NCBI RefSeq assembly: GCF_004354045.1
Contig: NZ_SMRT01000007.1
Coordinates: 124,001-188,000, forward strand
Length of the DNA stretch: 64,000 nt
Reading direction: 5' to 3'
Source of the DNA: Paenibacillus piri
GTDB taxonomy: Bacteria; Bacillota; Bacilli; Paenibacillales; NBRC-103111
Made by a program: the position numbers and the translations under genes. Positions 8,672 through 17,247 of the stretch are shown here, in pieces (within the stretch, counting starts at the first letter, position 1; each line of letters starts with the position of its first letter). The notes below the pieces were generated by a model. It was not told the origin of the DNA. It saw only the letters and a list, made by a program, of their open reading frames with translations, and ran no database searches.

Positions 8672-9580
8672 TTAATCCCGCAATTTATCCATCGTCTGCA
8701 AATACAGCACCTGCAAAAACTTCTTTATGTTTACTTTCCCCTTATTATCTTGCATCCGGTTCTCGTCAATCTCCTTCATTTTCAGACGGATGTCCTGGAA
8801 ATCGAAATACAGCGTAGCATAATGCTCGAACTTCGGGTTCCCGTAATCCGTGAGACCGATGCTGGCCAGATGAGTGAGCGCGGACATCACAGTACGGCGA
8901 ATCCGTTGCTCCACGGCCTTCCCTTCCTTCTCGAGATCTGCGCCATCCTGCTTCGACTCGCGCGCCCGGGCTGCGGCGACCTCGTATAAATCTTTCAAGG
9001 GCGGCAGCGCCTCCACCTTATGATATTGCGCCAAATACTCGATGATCTCGATGATGTCCCGGCTCCCGCTGTCTCCGATAATACCCATGTCCATCAATAT
9101 GGGCTGGACGATTTCGCGTGCGCTCGGTTTTTTGCGGCTGCTTCCCGCATCCCCTCCCAGCACATCCAGCTTGGCAAGCGATTGTTTGATTTCCTGAAGA
9201 TAGCGGCCGATTTTCCACTGCTCGCCCACTTTGGACAGGACCGCCTCCACTTCGACCCGGTTGATCGGTTTATGAATGTAAAATTCAATTCCCGCCTGGT
9301 ACGCTCTTCCTATCATCTCTTTATTTTCGATTTGCGAGATCATGACGTACTTGCCCTTGTAACCGTCACGCTTTAGCTGAACGATCGTTTCAATACCGTC
9401 CTGATCCGGCATCAGAAGATCGATAAGCACAACGTCGGGAGCGGCATCAAGCACCACTCTGACGCCTTCGGTTCCGCTTCCGGCCGTCGTCACGACCTCG
9501 CCGAGTCCGCGATTTTCGATTATCGATTGCAGCATTCGCCTGCTCACCGCATCGTCGTCAACTATTGCATATGAAAGCAT
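8672..9580 (-). CDS. glnL: Response regulator GlnL-like (YcbB family)
   Basis: A 302-residue response regulator. The receiver domain is at residues 1-120: the acidic pocket DDD at 8-10, phospho-acceptor Asp54 in VVLIDLLMPDQDG, the conserved Thr/Ser position in VMISQIENK, and Lys in YIHKPINRVEV. The C-terminal part (about 160-300) resembles the YcbB DNA-binding domain, including MGIIGDSGSRDIIEIIEYLA and a conserved helix-turn-helix-like tail. It is 8 bp downstream of the sensor kinase gene on the same strand, hence co-transcribed. Established: B. subtilis GlnK-GlnL induces the glsA-glnT glutaminase/transporter operon in response to glutamine. Here the neighbour is a glutamine-type ABC transporter, which suggests that operon as the target (inference). 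Confidence 0.85.
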   Translation of the reverse strand: MLSYAIVDDDAVSRRMLQSIIENRGLGEVVTTAGSGTEGVRVVLDAAPDVVLIDLLMPDQDGIETIVQLKRDGYKGKYVMISQIENKEMIGRAYQAGIEFYIHKPINRVEVEAVLSKVGEQWKIGRYLQEIKQSLAKLDVLGGDAGSSRKKPSAREIVQPILMDMGIIGDSGSRDIIEIIEYLAQYHKVEALPPLKDLYEVAAARARESKQDGADLEKEGKAVEQRIRRTVMSALTHLASIGLTDYGNPKFEHYATLYFDFQDIRLKMKEIDENRMQDNKGKVNIKKFLQVLYLQTMDKLRD

Positions 9581-9588
9581 CGTCCATC

Positions 9589-10881
9589 TTACTCCTTTTT
9601 TAAAGCATTGGTCGGAAGTGCGACTACAAAAGTCGTCTCGCCGGCAAGCTTGCCGCCCTTCAATTGAATGGAACCCTTGAAGGACTGCACGATGTCCCGT
9701 ACGTGGGAGAGACCGATGCCTGTCGCCGCAATGCCTTCTTGGCTGAACTTCGTTGTAAATCCGGGCTCGAACACCATCTCTTTATCAAGCTCCGAAATGC
9801 CCGTCCCCGAATCGGTTACGATAAACACCGTCTCGCTTAACATCCCGTACACCTGGATGCGGATCGTGCCCTCAAGCTCTATGGCTTCCACCGCATTGGA
9901 GACCAGATTGTTGAGCACAGTCAGGAGAGGTATGGAATGAGCGGTCGAATAATTGACCCGCATCTCCTGCTCCATATGGACATCCTTATGCAGCATCCGG
10001 CTGTACTCCTGATTCGATTTCAGAACGAACTGGACGATTTCGGAAAGCATCATTTCGGAAGCGGTTTCCTTGTCGGTAAGCTTTAGCAATCCCGCCAATA
10101 TGCGTTGGGAATCTTTCTTGACCTCATGAATTTGCTGGGTGATTTCCAGAATGGACCGGCTGTAATCCTTATATTCCGGCAGCATGTTCAACCTGCAGTA
10201 CAGGTCGTAGCTTTGGACGGTAATTTGCTCGATGGCGCGCATCGACTTTTTCAGGTAGAACACCTCTCCGTACAGCCCGCTGTTGATCATGAGCATCTGC
10301 TCCATCCGTTTTTGCTGCTCGGCGTGTACAATGCGCATCTGGTTGACCGTAATGCTGCTGTACAAACCGACCGTGAAATAACAGCGAACGACCGCCGTGA
10401 CCGAAATAAGCAGCCACTGCGCCGGTTGATAATAGGGCAGATGAAATAGCGTGCTGCGGGCGATCAGCTCCATTTCGTTCGACATAAAATCGACAACCGA
10501 GCTGCATGCTCCCAGCAGAAGCGGATGGAACTCGTGCAGCCGTTCCCGGATCAGGCTCATCCCGATCGCAAACACAATATAATACAGCATGGCGGAGAAG
10601 TGCTTGCGCATGCTCTCCAGCAGCATCAGGTGATCCGACGAAGCCGTATCGAGCAAAGTGCGGAACAGCAGCACGGCGATACCGACCGCAATTCCCGTCT
10701 TGATATAGGGCAATTGCCGCATCAGCAGCAACAGCAGCAAAAACGTACTGCTGCCAAGCCCGATGCGAAACAGTTCGCCGCTGAAAGGCGTAATTTTAAA
10801 TTCTCCGGCAATGGCCACAAACAACGCGATAATCATGATTTGCGCGCCCTGACTCTTGAAACGGTTCTGCATCCATCCCAT
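9589..10881 (-). CDS. glnK: Sensor histidine kinase GlnK-like
   Basis: A membrane sensor kinase of 430 residues. The N-terminal 190 residues hold several hydrophobic helices (for example AQIMIIALFVAIAGEF and SSTFLLLLLLMRQLPYI), an integral-membrane sensor rather than a periplasmic PAS domain. A coiled region follows, then a dimerisation segment whose likely phospho-His is in QQIHEVKKDSQRILAGLL. The HATPase domain carries the N-box LLTVLNNLVSNAVEAIE, G1 box VTDSGTGIS and G2 box GIGLSHVRDIV. This architecture matches B. subtilis GlnK (YcbA) and the citrate/SpoOB-type kinases. It is followed by its response regulator. A 185-bp gap containing a terminator separates it from the transporter operon. 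Confidence 0.85.
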   Translation of the reverse strand: MGWMQNRFKSQGAQIMIIALFVAIAGEFKITPFSGELFRIGLGSSTFLLLLLLMRQLPYIKTGIAVGIAVLLFRTLLDTASSDHLMLLESMRKHFSAMLYYIVFAIGMSLIRERLHEFHPLLLGACSSVVDFMSNEMELIARSTLFHLPYYQPAQWLLISVTAVVRCYFTVGLYSSITVNQMRIVHAEQQKRMEQMLMINSGLYGEVFYLKKSMRAIEQITVQSYDLYCRLNMLPEYKDYSRSILEITQQIHEVKKDSQRILAGLLKLTDKETASEMMLSEIVQFVLKSNQEYSRMLHKDVHMEQEMRVNYSTAHSIPLLTVLNNLVSNAVEAIELEGTIRIQVYGMLSETVFIVTDSGTGISELDKEMVFEPGFTTKFSQEGIAATGIGLSHVRDIVQSFKGSIQLKGGKLAGETTFVVALPTNALKKE

Positions 10882-10996
10882 CGCTTAACCTCCTGCAGCG
10901 CGCAATTTAGCTCACATACCCGGCAATTGTCTCATAAGCCGGCACCTTTATTTTACTTTACTTTCCAAAAAATATGAACTTGACCGATCATTGGCG

Positions 10997-11030
10997 AAAA
11001 AGCCAACCCCCGCACTACCATGGGGTCAGC
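10997..11030 (-). terminator. Terminator of the amino-acid transporter operon
   Basis: On the reverse strand AGCTGACCCC, a 10-nt loop, GGGGTTGGCT (two G-U pairs) and then TTTTT. It separates glnP from the glnK-glnL genes, which therefore need their own promoter or read-through. Confidence 0.8.
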
Positions 11031-11066
11031 TTGTTTGTTCAGGAATAATGATTTTCGCGGGCTCGC

Positions 11067-11717
11067 TTACGTCAGCTTGTTCTCCATTCGTCTCGCCGCC
11101 AGCGATAGCGCATAATTGACCGCAAAATAAAGCAGGGCCACAAGCGCAAGAATCGGAATCGTGTAATTATAGCTTTGACCGATGACGATTTTCGCATTAT
11201 GCATCAGATCTGGCAACGAAATGACGATGGCCAACGAAGTATCCTTCAGCAGCGAAATAAATTGGCTCACCATCGGCGGCATCATCCGGCGCAGCCCTTG
11301 CGGTAGCACGATATGCCATAACGTCCGGGTATAACCGAGCCCCGAGGACCGGGCGGCTTCAATCTGGCCCTTGTCGATCGACGCAAGTCCGCTGCGGACG
11401 ATTTCGGAAATCATCGCCGCTTCGAACACGGCCAGCCCGACGATCGCCGAGTTTTCGACGCCGAGCTTGATGCCGATATCCGGCAGAGCGAACCGGGTGA
11501 AAAAGATGATCAGCAGCAGCGGCAGGTTGCGGATGAGCTCGACGAGGACGGCGAGAACTGGCGAAACGACCGGCATCCGGGTATAACGGAGCGTCCCGAC
11601 GATACAGCCGATAATAAAGCTGAGTACGATGGCGAAAAACGCCACCTTCAGCGTGACGAGAAAACCTTCCAGGATGAAAACGACGTTATGTCCCGAAAAT
11701 GCGTTGACAATATCCAT
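11067..11717 (-). CDS. glnP: Amino-acid ABC transporter permease (glutamine type)
   Basis: A 216-residue HisM/GlnP-family inner-membrane permease. Four or five transmembrane segments are visible, starting FVTLKVAFFAIVLSFIIGCI, with the motif ELIRNLPLLLIIFF characteristic of polar amino-acid permeases. The EAA loop IDKGQIEAARSSGLGYTRTL contacts the ATPase. It is the last gene of a Q-H-M-P ordered operon, as in B. subtilis glnQHMP, and follows the sister permease by 11 bp. Together the two permeases would form a heterodimer. Substrate (glutamine, or glutamate/aspartate) is inferred from family and the adjacent GlnK/GlnL genes. Confidence 0.87.
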   Translation of the reverse strand: MDIVNAFSGHNVVFILEGFLVTLKVAFFAIVLSFIIGCIVGTLRYTRMPVVSPVLAVLVELIRNLPLLLIIFFTRFALPDIGIKLGVENSAIVGLAVFEAAMISEIVRSGLASIDKGQIEAARSSGLGYTRTLWHIVLPQGLRRMMPPMVSQFISLLKDTSLAIVISLPDLMHNAKIVIGQSYNYTIPILALVALLYFAVNYALSLAARRMENKLT

Positions 11718-11728
11718 AGCTCCCCCTC

Positions 11729-12385
11729 CTACCCGGCTTTCGCCAGTTTGCGTTCAAAATGTAATGCCATGTAGCTTAAAGGAAGGGTCAGCACCAAATA
11801 AAGCACAGCGACAAAAATATACGTATCGAACGTAGCGTACGTCTTGCTGGCTACCTGATCGCCGTAATACATTAGATCCAGTCCGGCGAATGCGCCGAGG
11901 ATGGACGAGTTTTTCACCAGATTGATGAATTGGTTGCTGAGCGGCGGAATTACGATTTTGACCGCTTGCGGCAGGACGACATGCCGCATCGTCTGCGTAT
12001 AATTAAGACCCGAAGCCCTGGCGGCCTCTGTCTGCCCTTTGGGAACGGCCATGATCCCCGCGCGAATCGCCTCCGCGACAAAGGCGGCCGTGTACACCAT
12101 CAGTCCGACGGTTCCGCACACGAATCCGCTCAAGGTCACACCGACCGACGGCAAGCCGTAAAAGAAAATAAAGACGACCAGCAGCAGCGGGATGTTGCGA
12201 ATAAACTCGACATACGCGGTCCCGAACCATTGCAGCGGCTTTACAGGCGTAATGCGGAAAACGGCAATGAGCGTGCCGAGCAGAAAGCTCCCCAGGAGCG
12301 CGATCGCGCTGGACAAAATCGTGTTGCCAAAGCCCTTCATATAGATGTCGAAATGATCGGTAAATATCTCAATGTTGGGCATCAT
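11729..12385 (-). CDS. glnM: Amino-acid ABC transporter permease (glutamine type), partner subunit
   Basis: A 218-residue permease with the same family signatures as its neighbour: FGNTILSSAIALLGSFLLGT as first helix, YVEFIRNIPLLLVVFIFFYG, and the EAA loop VPKGQTEAARASGLNYTQTM. Two ATGs lie one codon apart and GGGGG is just upstream; either could be used. A stable hairpin precedes it (between glnH and glnM), which would favour higher expression of the binding protein than of the permeases. Confidence 0.87.
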   Translation of the reverse strand: MMPNIEIFTDHFDIYMKGFGNTILSSAIALLGSFLLGTLIAVFRITPVKPLQWFGTAYVEFIRNIPLLLVVFIFFYGLPSVGVTLSGFVCGTVGLMVYTAAFVAEAIRAGIMAVPKGQTEAARASGLNYTQTMRHVVLPQAVKIVIPPLSNQFINLVKNSSILGAFAGLDLMYYGDQVASKTYATFDTYIFVAVLYLVLTLPLSYMALHFERKLAKAG

Positions 12386-12408
12386 TCATCCCCCTTTGTT
12401 CTAAACGT

Positions 12409-12443
12409 GAGAAGATGGGCGACGGAGGGTCTCCCATCTTCTC
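12409..12443 (-). promoter_or_regulatory. Hairpin between glnH and glnM
   Basis: GAGAAGATGGG (12409-12419) pairs perfectly with CCCATCTTCTC (12433-12443), 11 bp with a 13-nt loop. There is no U-run on the reverse strand, so it is probably an mRNA-stabilising or attenuating element. The sugar transporter at the window start has the same layout. Confidence 0.6.
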
Positions 12444-12454
12444 TTTTCCTAAAC

Positions 12455-13303
12455 TTATTTGATCGGCGCTTTGCCGATCCATTTCTCGTAAATTTTGTTG
12501 TATTCTCCGCTGGACTGCAATGTTTTAAGCGCTTCGTTCACTTTCTCCAGCAGCGCGGATTCGCCCTTCTTGATCGCGATGCCGTACGGCTCGTCCGTAA
12601 ACGGATCGCCTACGACTTCGAAGCCCGGGTCTTGAGCGGCCATACCGTACAATATCGCGTTGTCCGTCGTCAAGGTATCGCCTTGGCCCGCCTTCAGCGC
12701 GCTAAAGGCGTCCTGATAGTTGTCAAATTCGAGCACCGTTGCGTCCGGCGCCTGCTTCTTGACGTTGTCCACCGAGGTCGAGCCTTTGACGGCAAGCACC
12801 TTCGTGCCTTTTTTCACGTCGGCGATGCTTTTGATCGGGCTGCCTTTTTTGACGAGCAGCGATTGTCCGGCTTTGAAGTAAATGTCGGAGAAATCGACCT
12901 GCTTCTTTCGTTCCTCGTTTACCGTCATCGTGGCGATAATCATATCGATTTCTTTGTTATCGAGCATCGGAATGCGCGTTTTGGACGTAACTTCCTTCAG
13001 CTCCAGCTTGTTCTCGTCGCCGACAATTTGCTTGGCGAGCGCCTTGGCGATATCGACGTCGAAGCCTTCCACCTTGCCGCTTGCCGGGTCCTTCAGGCCG
13101 AACAGCTTCGTATCGTACTTCACGCCGACGACCAGCTTGCCGCGGCTTTTAATATCGTCCAGCACCGATGCCGATGCGGCCGGCTTCGCTCCGCCGGAGC
13201 CGCCGTTTGCGCTGCCGCCATCCTTCGTTCCGCAGGCGGACAATATCATTGCGGATAACGCGATAATCGAAATGCCCGTCGTCAACCATTTATTCGTTTT
13301 CAT
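12455..13303 (-). CDS. glnH: Amino-acid-binding lipoprotein (family 3 solute-binding protein)
   Basis: A 282-residue extracellular lipoprotein that captures a polar amino acid for the transporter. The signal peptide has the lipobox LSACG with Cys at about residue 24, followed by a Gly/Ser/Asn-rich linker. Family-3 features: LVVGVKYDTKLFGLKDPASG, GFDVDIAKALAKQIVGD, the IDMIIATMTVNEERKKQVDF segment that forms the ligand pocket, and QSLLVKKGS. The start ATG follows GGGGAGTTTGGAG. It is second gene of the glnQHMP-like operon. Glutamine or glutamate is the likely ligand; ligand identity is not proven by sequence. Confidence 0.88.
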   Translation of the reverse strand: MKTNKWLTTGISIIALSAMILSACGTKDGGSANGGSGGAKPAASASVLDDIKSRGKLVVGVKYDTKLFGLKDPASGKVEGFDVDIAKALAKQIVGDENKLELKEVTSKTRIPMLDNKEIDMIIATMTVNEERKKQVDFSDIYFKAGQSLLVKKGSPIKSIADVKKGTKVLAVKGSTSVDNVKKQAPDATVLEFDNYQDAFSALKAGQGDTLTTDNAILYGMAAQDPGFEVVGDPFTDEPYGIAIKKGESALLEKVNEALKTLQSSGEYNKIYEKWIGKAPIK

Positions 13304-13346
13304 AACTCCAAACTCCCCTCATATCGTCAAGTTTTTAAAACACAGG

Positions 13347-14075
13347 TTAATGGTTCAGCACACGGTTGAGAAACAAGCGCGCCCGCTCTTCCCGAGGATT
13401 CGAGAAAAACTGCAGCGGAGGCGACACTTCCAGGATTTGACCCTTGTCCATAAAGACCACGCGATCGGCCACTTCCTTGGCAAAGCCCATTTCATGCGTG
13501 ACGACGACCATCGTCATCCCTTCCCGAGCCAGCGCCTTCATGACGTCCAGCACTTCGCCGACCATTTCCGGATCAAGGGCCGATGTAGGCTCGTCGAACA
13601 GCATAATTTGCGGCTTCATGGCAAGTCCTCTGGCGATCGCCACGCGCTGCTGCTGACCGCCCGACAGTTGGGACGGGAAACGATCCGCCTTATCTTCAAT
13701 GCCTACTTTTTTCAAGTAATACATGGCGGTTTCCTCGGCCTCCGCCTTGGGGATGCCGAGCACTTTCATCGGAGCCAGCGTAATGTTGTCAATGACCTTC
13801 ATATGCGGATACAGATTAAAATGCTGGAATACCATGCCGATGTTCCGGCGGAGCTTGTTGATGTCGGTCTTGCTGTCGCTTACCTTCGCTTCGTTAACCG
13901 TCAAATCCCCGCTCGTTATTGTTTCCAAGCGATTGATGCAGCGGAGCAGCGTACTTTTTCCCGAACCTGACGGGCCAATGACGACTACCACCTCGCCTTG
14001 GCCGATCTCCAGGCTAATATTTTTCAGCACATGAAACTCTCCGTAATGCTTCTCCACTTGCTCAAACGTAATCAT
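13347..14075 (-). CDS. glnQ: Amino-acid ABC transporter ATP-binding protein
   Basis: A 242-residue ATPase of the polar-amino-acid (GlnQ/HisP) class. Walker A is [15 protein letters not shown] at residues 34-48, Q-loop [17 protein letters not shown] signature [16 protein letters not shown], Walker [15 protein letters not shown], and switch His in VVTHEMGFA. The length and all motifs are intact. It is the promoter-proximal gene, starting at an ATG after GGGGGGTTCT. The upstream 250 bp are AT-rich with no clear TnrA box; regulation by the neighbouring GlnK/GlnL is an inference. Confidence 0.92.
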   Translation of the reverse strand: MITFEQVEKHYGEFHVLKNISLEIGQGEVVVVIGPSGSGKSTLLRCINRLETITSGDLTVNEAKVSDSKTDINKLRRNIGMVFQHFNLYPHMKVIDNITLAPMKVLGIPKAEAEETAMYYLKKVGIEDKADRFPSQLSGGQQQRVAIARGLAMKPQIMLFDEPTSALDPEMVGEVLDVMKALAREGMTMVVVTHEMGFAKEVADRVVFMDKGQILEVSPPLQFFSNPREERARLFLNRVLNH

Positions 14076-14330
14076 AGAACCCCCCCTCTACCAGATAAAG
14101 CTTGTCCGGCCAGCGTTTGTAATAGGCTTTTAGCGGCTGTCGGAGATATGTGTAATGATTAATGACATCCGATGTGCTTTATTGTAACTCCCTCCTACCA
14201 AATCTTACGCAATCCTACATGAAGTCCTTATATTTTTTTTACAAAATATTTAAATTTTTTTCACCTAGCTTGTCCCCATGCGCTCATCGTACGCATTGTC
14301 GGTTTGGACCTGGGCTAAGGCTGCCCGGTC

Positions 14331-14360
14331 TTTACAAGACGGTCAACAACATGCTATGCT
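14331..14360 (+). promoter_or_regulatory. Candidate promoter of the proBAC operon
   Basis: TTTACA (14331-14336) and TATGCT (14355-14360) with an 18-base spacer, ending just before the T-box leader begins. The stretch 14076-14330 between glnQ and this promoter holds no gene. Confidence 0.6.
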
Positions 14361-14374
14361 AGAAAAAACCAAAC

Positions 14375-14599
14375 GTTATGATGGGACTAGTAGGAAGACC
14401 CTTCGCGCGCAGAGAGTAAATTCCGCCGGCTGCAAGAATTTACCGTGAAGCCTTGCCGAACCCGCCCCGGAACGGCCAGTGAAGAGCTGGACGGCTGCCT
14501 TGCTGTTACCAAAGGCTTATGAAGATGGATGATCTGATCATCAATTAAGGTGGTACCGCGGAAGTTCAAGCTTTCGTCCTTAGAGGACGAGAGCTTTTT
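14375..14599 (+). promoter_or_regulatory. T-box leader, proline-type, upstream of proB
   Basis: A tRNA-sensing leader RNA. The 5' part has the AGTAGGAAG start and AGAGAGTAAATTCC of stem I. The T-box core AAGGTGGTACCGCGG is at 14547-14561. Next is the competing terminator, AGCTTTCGTCCT (14569-14580) / AGGACGAGAGCT (14584-14595) with a T-run to 14599. The likely specifier triplet is CCG at 14456-14458 (context TTGCCGAACCCG), a proline codon, which fits the downstream proline genes. Uncharged tRNA-Pro would stabilise the antiterminator and turn the operon on. The specifier position was read by eye. Confidence 0.92.
14569..14599 (+). terminator. T-box-controlled terminator of proB leader
   Basis: A 12-bp stem interrupted by one mismatch region, loop TAG, followed by TTTTT. 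It is mutually exclusive with the antiterminator formed by the upstream T-box core. Confidence 0.88.
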
Positions 14600-14669
14600 G
14601 TATTTTCATAGCCGCAATTCTTCTCAGATTCGCAGAAATATTTATCGTCGGAAAGAAGTGAAGCTCATC

Positions 14670-15791
14670 ATGCAGCAAACGATAGTTGTCAAAATCGGGA
14701 GCAGCTCCTTAACCTCGGACGAGGGCGGGCTGAACCGCAGTAAAATCATATTTTTTGCATCCGAGCTGTCCAGGCTTCATCAGCAAGGCTATCAAGTGCT
14801 GCTCGTTACATCCGGCGCTGTCGCCGCCGGGTTCCGGGAAATGGGCTACGTCCTGCGGCCAAAAAGCCTGCACGAGAAGCAGGCGGCCGCTTCCGTCGGG
14901 CAAGCGCTGCTGATGCAGGCTTATCATGAAGCTTTTGCCGCCCACCGGCTGGGCGTCGCGCAAATATTGCTGACCCGCTCGGATTTCTCCAACCGCAAGC
15001 GGGTTCATAACGCTTCGATGACGATCGAGGAGCTGCTGCGCCGCCGCATCATCCCGATCATTAACGAAAACGATACGGTCGTGGTCGATGAGCTGAAGTT
15101 CGGAGATAACGATATGTTATCCGCCTTGGTAGCCAATTTGGTCCGCGCGCGGCGTCTGCTGATCCTGACCGATACCGACGGTCTATACACCGAGGACCCG
15201 CGCAAAAACGCCGAAGCCCGGCGTATTGAACGCGTCGCCGAGATCGACGAGAACATATACCGCATTGCCGGCGGTTCGGGCTCGTCAGTCGGCACAGGCG
15301 GCATGCGCTCGAAAATCGAAGCCGCGCGCATCGCGATGCGCGGCGGCGTGCCCGTCTTCGTCGGCCGGGTCGTCGAGGACGGCGATCTTGAGCTGGCCGT
15401 CAACAATACGGGAAAAGGCACCTATTTTATTACAAGCGAGCATAATCTTCCGATGAAAAAGCAGTGGCTCGGCTTCCATTCGTTCCCGGTAGGCCGCGTT
15501 ACAGTCGATCACGGCGCCGAGACGGCGCTTGTGGCGGGCGGGCGCAGCCTGCTGCCCGCAGGCGTTACGGCAGTGAGCGGCGACTTTCACCCCGGCGATG
15601 TCGTTGAAGTGGTCAACAGCGACGACCAGACGATCGGCCGCGGTGTCGTCAATTATTCGACCTGGCAGCTGCAGGCTGTCGCCGGTCTCGGCACCGAGGA
15701 AGTGCAGAAGCGGATCGAGGTGCAGCGGATCGAGGTTATCCATCGCGATGAATGGATTACGCTGACCGCCGCCAAACAGCTTAGCGAGTAA
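14670..15791 (+). CDS. proB: Glutamate 5-kinase
   Basis: Phosphorylates glutamate to gamma-glutamyl phosphate, the first step of proline synthesis. 373 residues starting MQQTIVVKIGSSSLTSDEGG. This ATG is chosen because AAGAAGTGAAG lies just upstream and the family begins at VVKIGSS; the frame is open further upstream into the T-box. The kinase domain (1-260) shows LVTSGAVAAGFREMGY, IPIINENDTVVVDELKFGDN and GTGGMRSKIEAARIAM. A C-terminal PUA domain (about 270-360) is present, as in most long ProB proteins. First gene of proB-proA-proC under the proline T-box. Confidence 0.97.
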   Translation: MQQTIVVKIGSSSLTSDEGGLNRSKIIFFASELSRLHQQGYQVLLVTSGAVAAGFREMGYVLRPKSLHEKQAAASVGQALLMQAYHEAFAAHRLGVAQILLTRSDFSNRKRVHNASMTIEELLRRRIIPIINENDTVVVDELKFGDNDMLSALVANLVRARRLLILTDTDGLYTEDPRKNAEARRIERVAEIDENIYRIAGGSGSSVGTGGMRSKIEAARIAMRGGVPVFVGRVVEDGDLELAVNNTGKGTYFITSEHNLPMKKQWLGFHSFPVGRVTVDHGAETALVAGGRSLLPAGVTAVSGDFHPGDVVEVVNSDDQTIGRGVVNYSTWQLQAVAGLGTEEVQKRIEVQRIEVIHRDEWITLTAAKQLSE

Positions 15792-15818
15792 TTATGTTGC
15801 AATAAGGAGGCATATAAA

Positions 15819-17102
15819 ATGAACACGGATACTCTCAACCAAACCAATGCCGCTTCAAGCGAGGTTGTGCTGAAGTCGACCCTGGCCAAACAGGCGGCTC
15901 CGCGCCTCAGCCTGCTCACGAGCGAGCAAAAAAATAAAGCGCTGCTTCTGATGGCAGATGCACTGGTCGCCGAAGCGCCCTCGATCATGCTGGCGAATGC
16001 GAAAGATTTGCAGCGCGGCCAAGAATCCGGCATCGCTCAGTCGCTGCTGGATCGGCTCGCGCTGAACGAGCAGCGGATTGCCGCCATGGCCGAAGGACTG
16101 CGGCAGGTCGTCGAGCTGCCCGATCCGATCGGCGATACGCTGGAGGAAATTACCCGTCCGAACGGTCTGCACATCCGCAAGCTGCGCGTTCCGCTCGGCG
16201 TCATCGGCATCATCTATGAAGCCCGCCCGAACGTAACCGTCGATGCCGCGGCTCTATGCCTGAAAACCGGCAATGCCGTCGTTTTGCGCGGAGGCTCCTC
16301 CGCCCTTTCGTCCAACGAACGCATTATCGAGGTGCTGCACGCAGCGCTTGCGAAGTCGGATGTGCCGGCCGACGCGCTTCAACTAGTGACCGATCCGAGC
16401 CGCTCCTCCGTCGACGAGATGCTGACGCTGAACGGACTGCTAGACGTGCTGATCCCGCGCGGCGGCCGCTCATTGATTCAAAATGTCGTCAACAACGCAA
16501 CAGTTCCCGTCATTGAAACGGGAGCCGGCGTCTGCCATACTTATGTGGACGCATCCGCCGATTACGAGATGGCGTTGAAAATAGCAATCAACGCCAAGGT
16601 GCAAAGACCGTCCGTCTGCAACTCGATGGAGACGCTCATTATTCATGAACGCTTTGCCGCCGCCCACCTGGCCGCGATCGCCGATCAGTTCACCGCGCTT
16701 AACGTCGAGCTGCGCGGCTGCGCTGAAGCGCAGAAGCTGGTTCCTGCGATCAAGCCGGCAGCCGGCGAGGATTGGGATACCGAGTACAACGATTACATTC
16801 TCAATATCCGGATCGTCAGCGGACTGGATGAAGCTCTGGAACATATACGCCATCACAGCACGCTCCATTCGGAATGCATCGTGACCGAGGACGAGGCGAA
16901 TGCCGTCCGTTTCCTGCAGGAGGTCGATGCCGCAGCCGTCTATCATAATGTGTCCACCCGCTTCACCGACGGCTTCGAATTCGGCTTTGGCGCGGAAATC
17001 GGCATCAGCACCCAGAAGCTGCATGCCCGCGGACCGATGGGACTTCCCGCCCTGACATCGACCAAATACGTCGTCCGGGGAAACGGACAAATCCGGGGAT
17101 AA
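15819..17102 (+). CDS. proA: Gamma-glutamyl phosphate reductase
   Basis: NADPH-dependent reduction of gamma-glutamyl phosphate to glutamate semialdehyde. 427 residues, aldehyde-dehydrogenase superfamily. Conserved elements: PLGVIGIIYEARPNVTVDAA, LKTGNAVVLRGGSSA, VPVIETGAGVCHTYVD, and the catalytic Cys in VQRPSVCNSMETLIIH, plus the C-terminal ISTQKLHARGPMGLPALTS. It follows proB by 27 bp with a strong AAGGAGG site. Full length. Confidence 0.97.
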   Translation: MNTDTLNQTNAASSEVVLKSTLAKQAAPRLSLLTSEQKNKALLLMADALVAEAPSIMLANAKDLQRGQESGIAQSLLDRLALNEQRIAAMAEGLRQVVELPDPIGDTLEEITRPNGLHIRKLRVPLGVIGIIYEARPNVTVDAAALCLKTGNAVVLRGGSSALSSNERIIEVLHAALAKSDVPADALQLVTDPSRSSVDEMLTLNGLLDVLIPRGGRSLIQNVVNNATVPVIETGAGVCHTYVDASADYEMALKIAINAKVQRPSVCNSMETLIIHERFAAAHLAAIADQFTALNVELRGCAEAQKLVPAIKPAAGEDWDTEYNDYILNIRIVSGLDEALEHIRHHSTLHSECIVTEDEANAVRFLQEVDAAAVYHNVSTRFTDGFEFGFGAEIGISTQKLHARGPMGLPALTSTKYVVRGNGQIRG

Positions 17103-17157
17103 TGTGCCGCTGAGGCCGCAACCGTTCGCCAACCGCCATGATCGCAAAAATCAACGA

Positions 17158-17209
17158 CTTCGTCGTCCTTAAGAGGGACGAGCGCGTTTGTCAGGGCTGT
17201 GCGAAGCAA
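17158..17209. repeat. Structured repeat family 3, copy upstream of proC
   Basis: CTTCG (17158-17162) pairs with CGAAG (17202-17206), and inside it CGTCC (17164-17168) pairs with GGACG (17176-17180). The remaining core GCGCGTTTGTCA is single-stranded. About 90% identical to 33259-33308 upstream of pyrR. It fills most of the proA-proC gap. Confidence 0.65.
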
Positions 17210-17247
17210 GCGCAAATTACCCATATTTTAAGAGGAGGTAGTCCGCC

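Noticed and set aside
17103..17247. Terminator between proA and proC
   Set aside because: The hairpin CGTCC/GGACG there has no U-run and belongs to the dispersed family-3 repeat, so the operon is kept as one unit.
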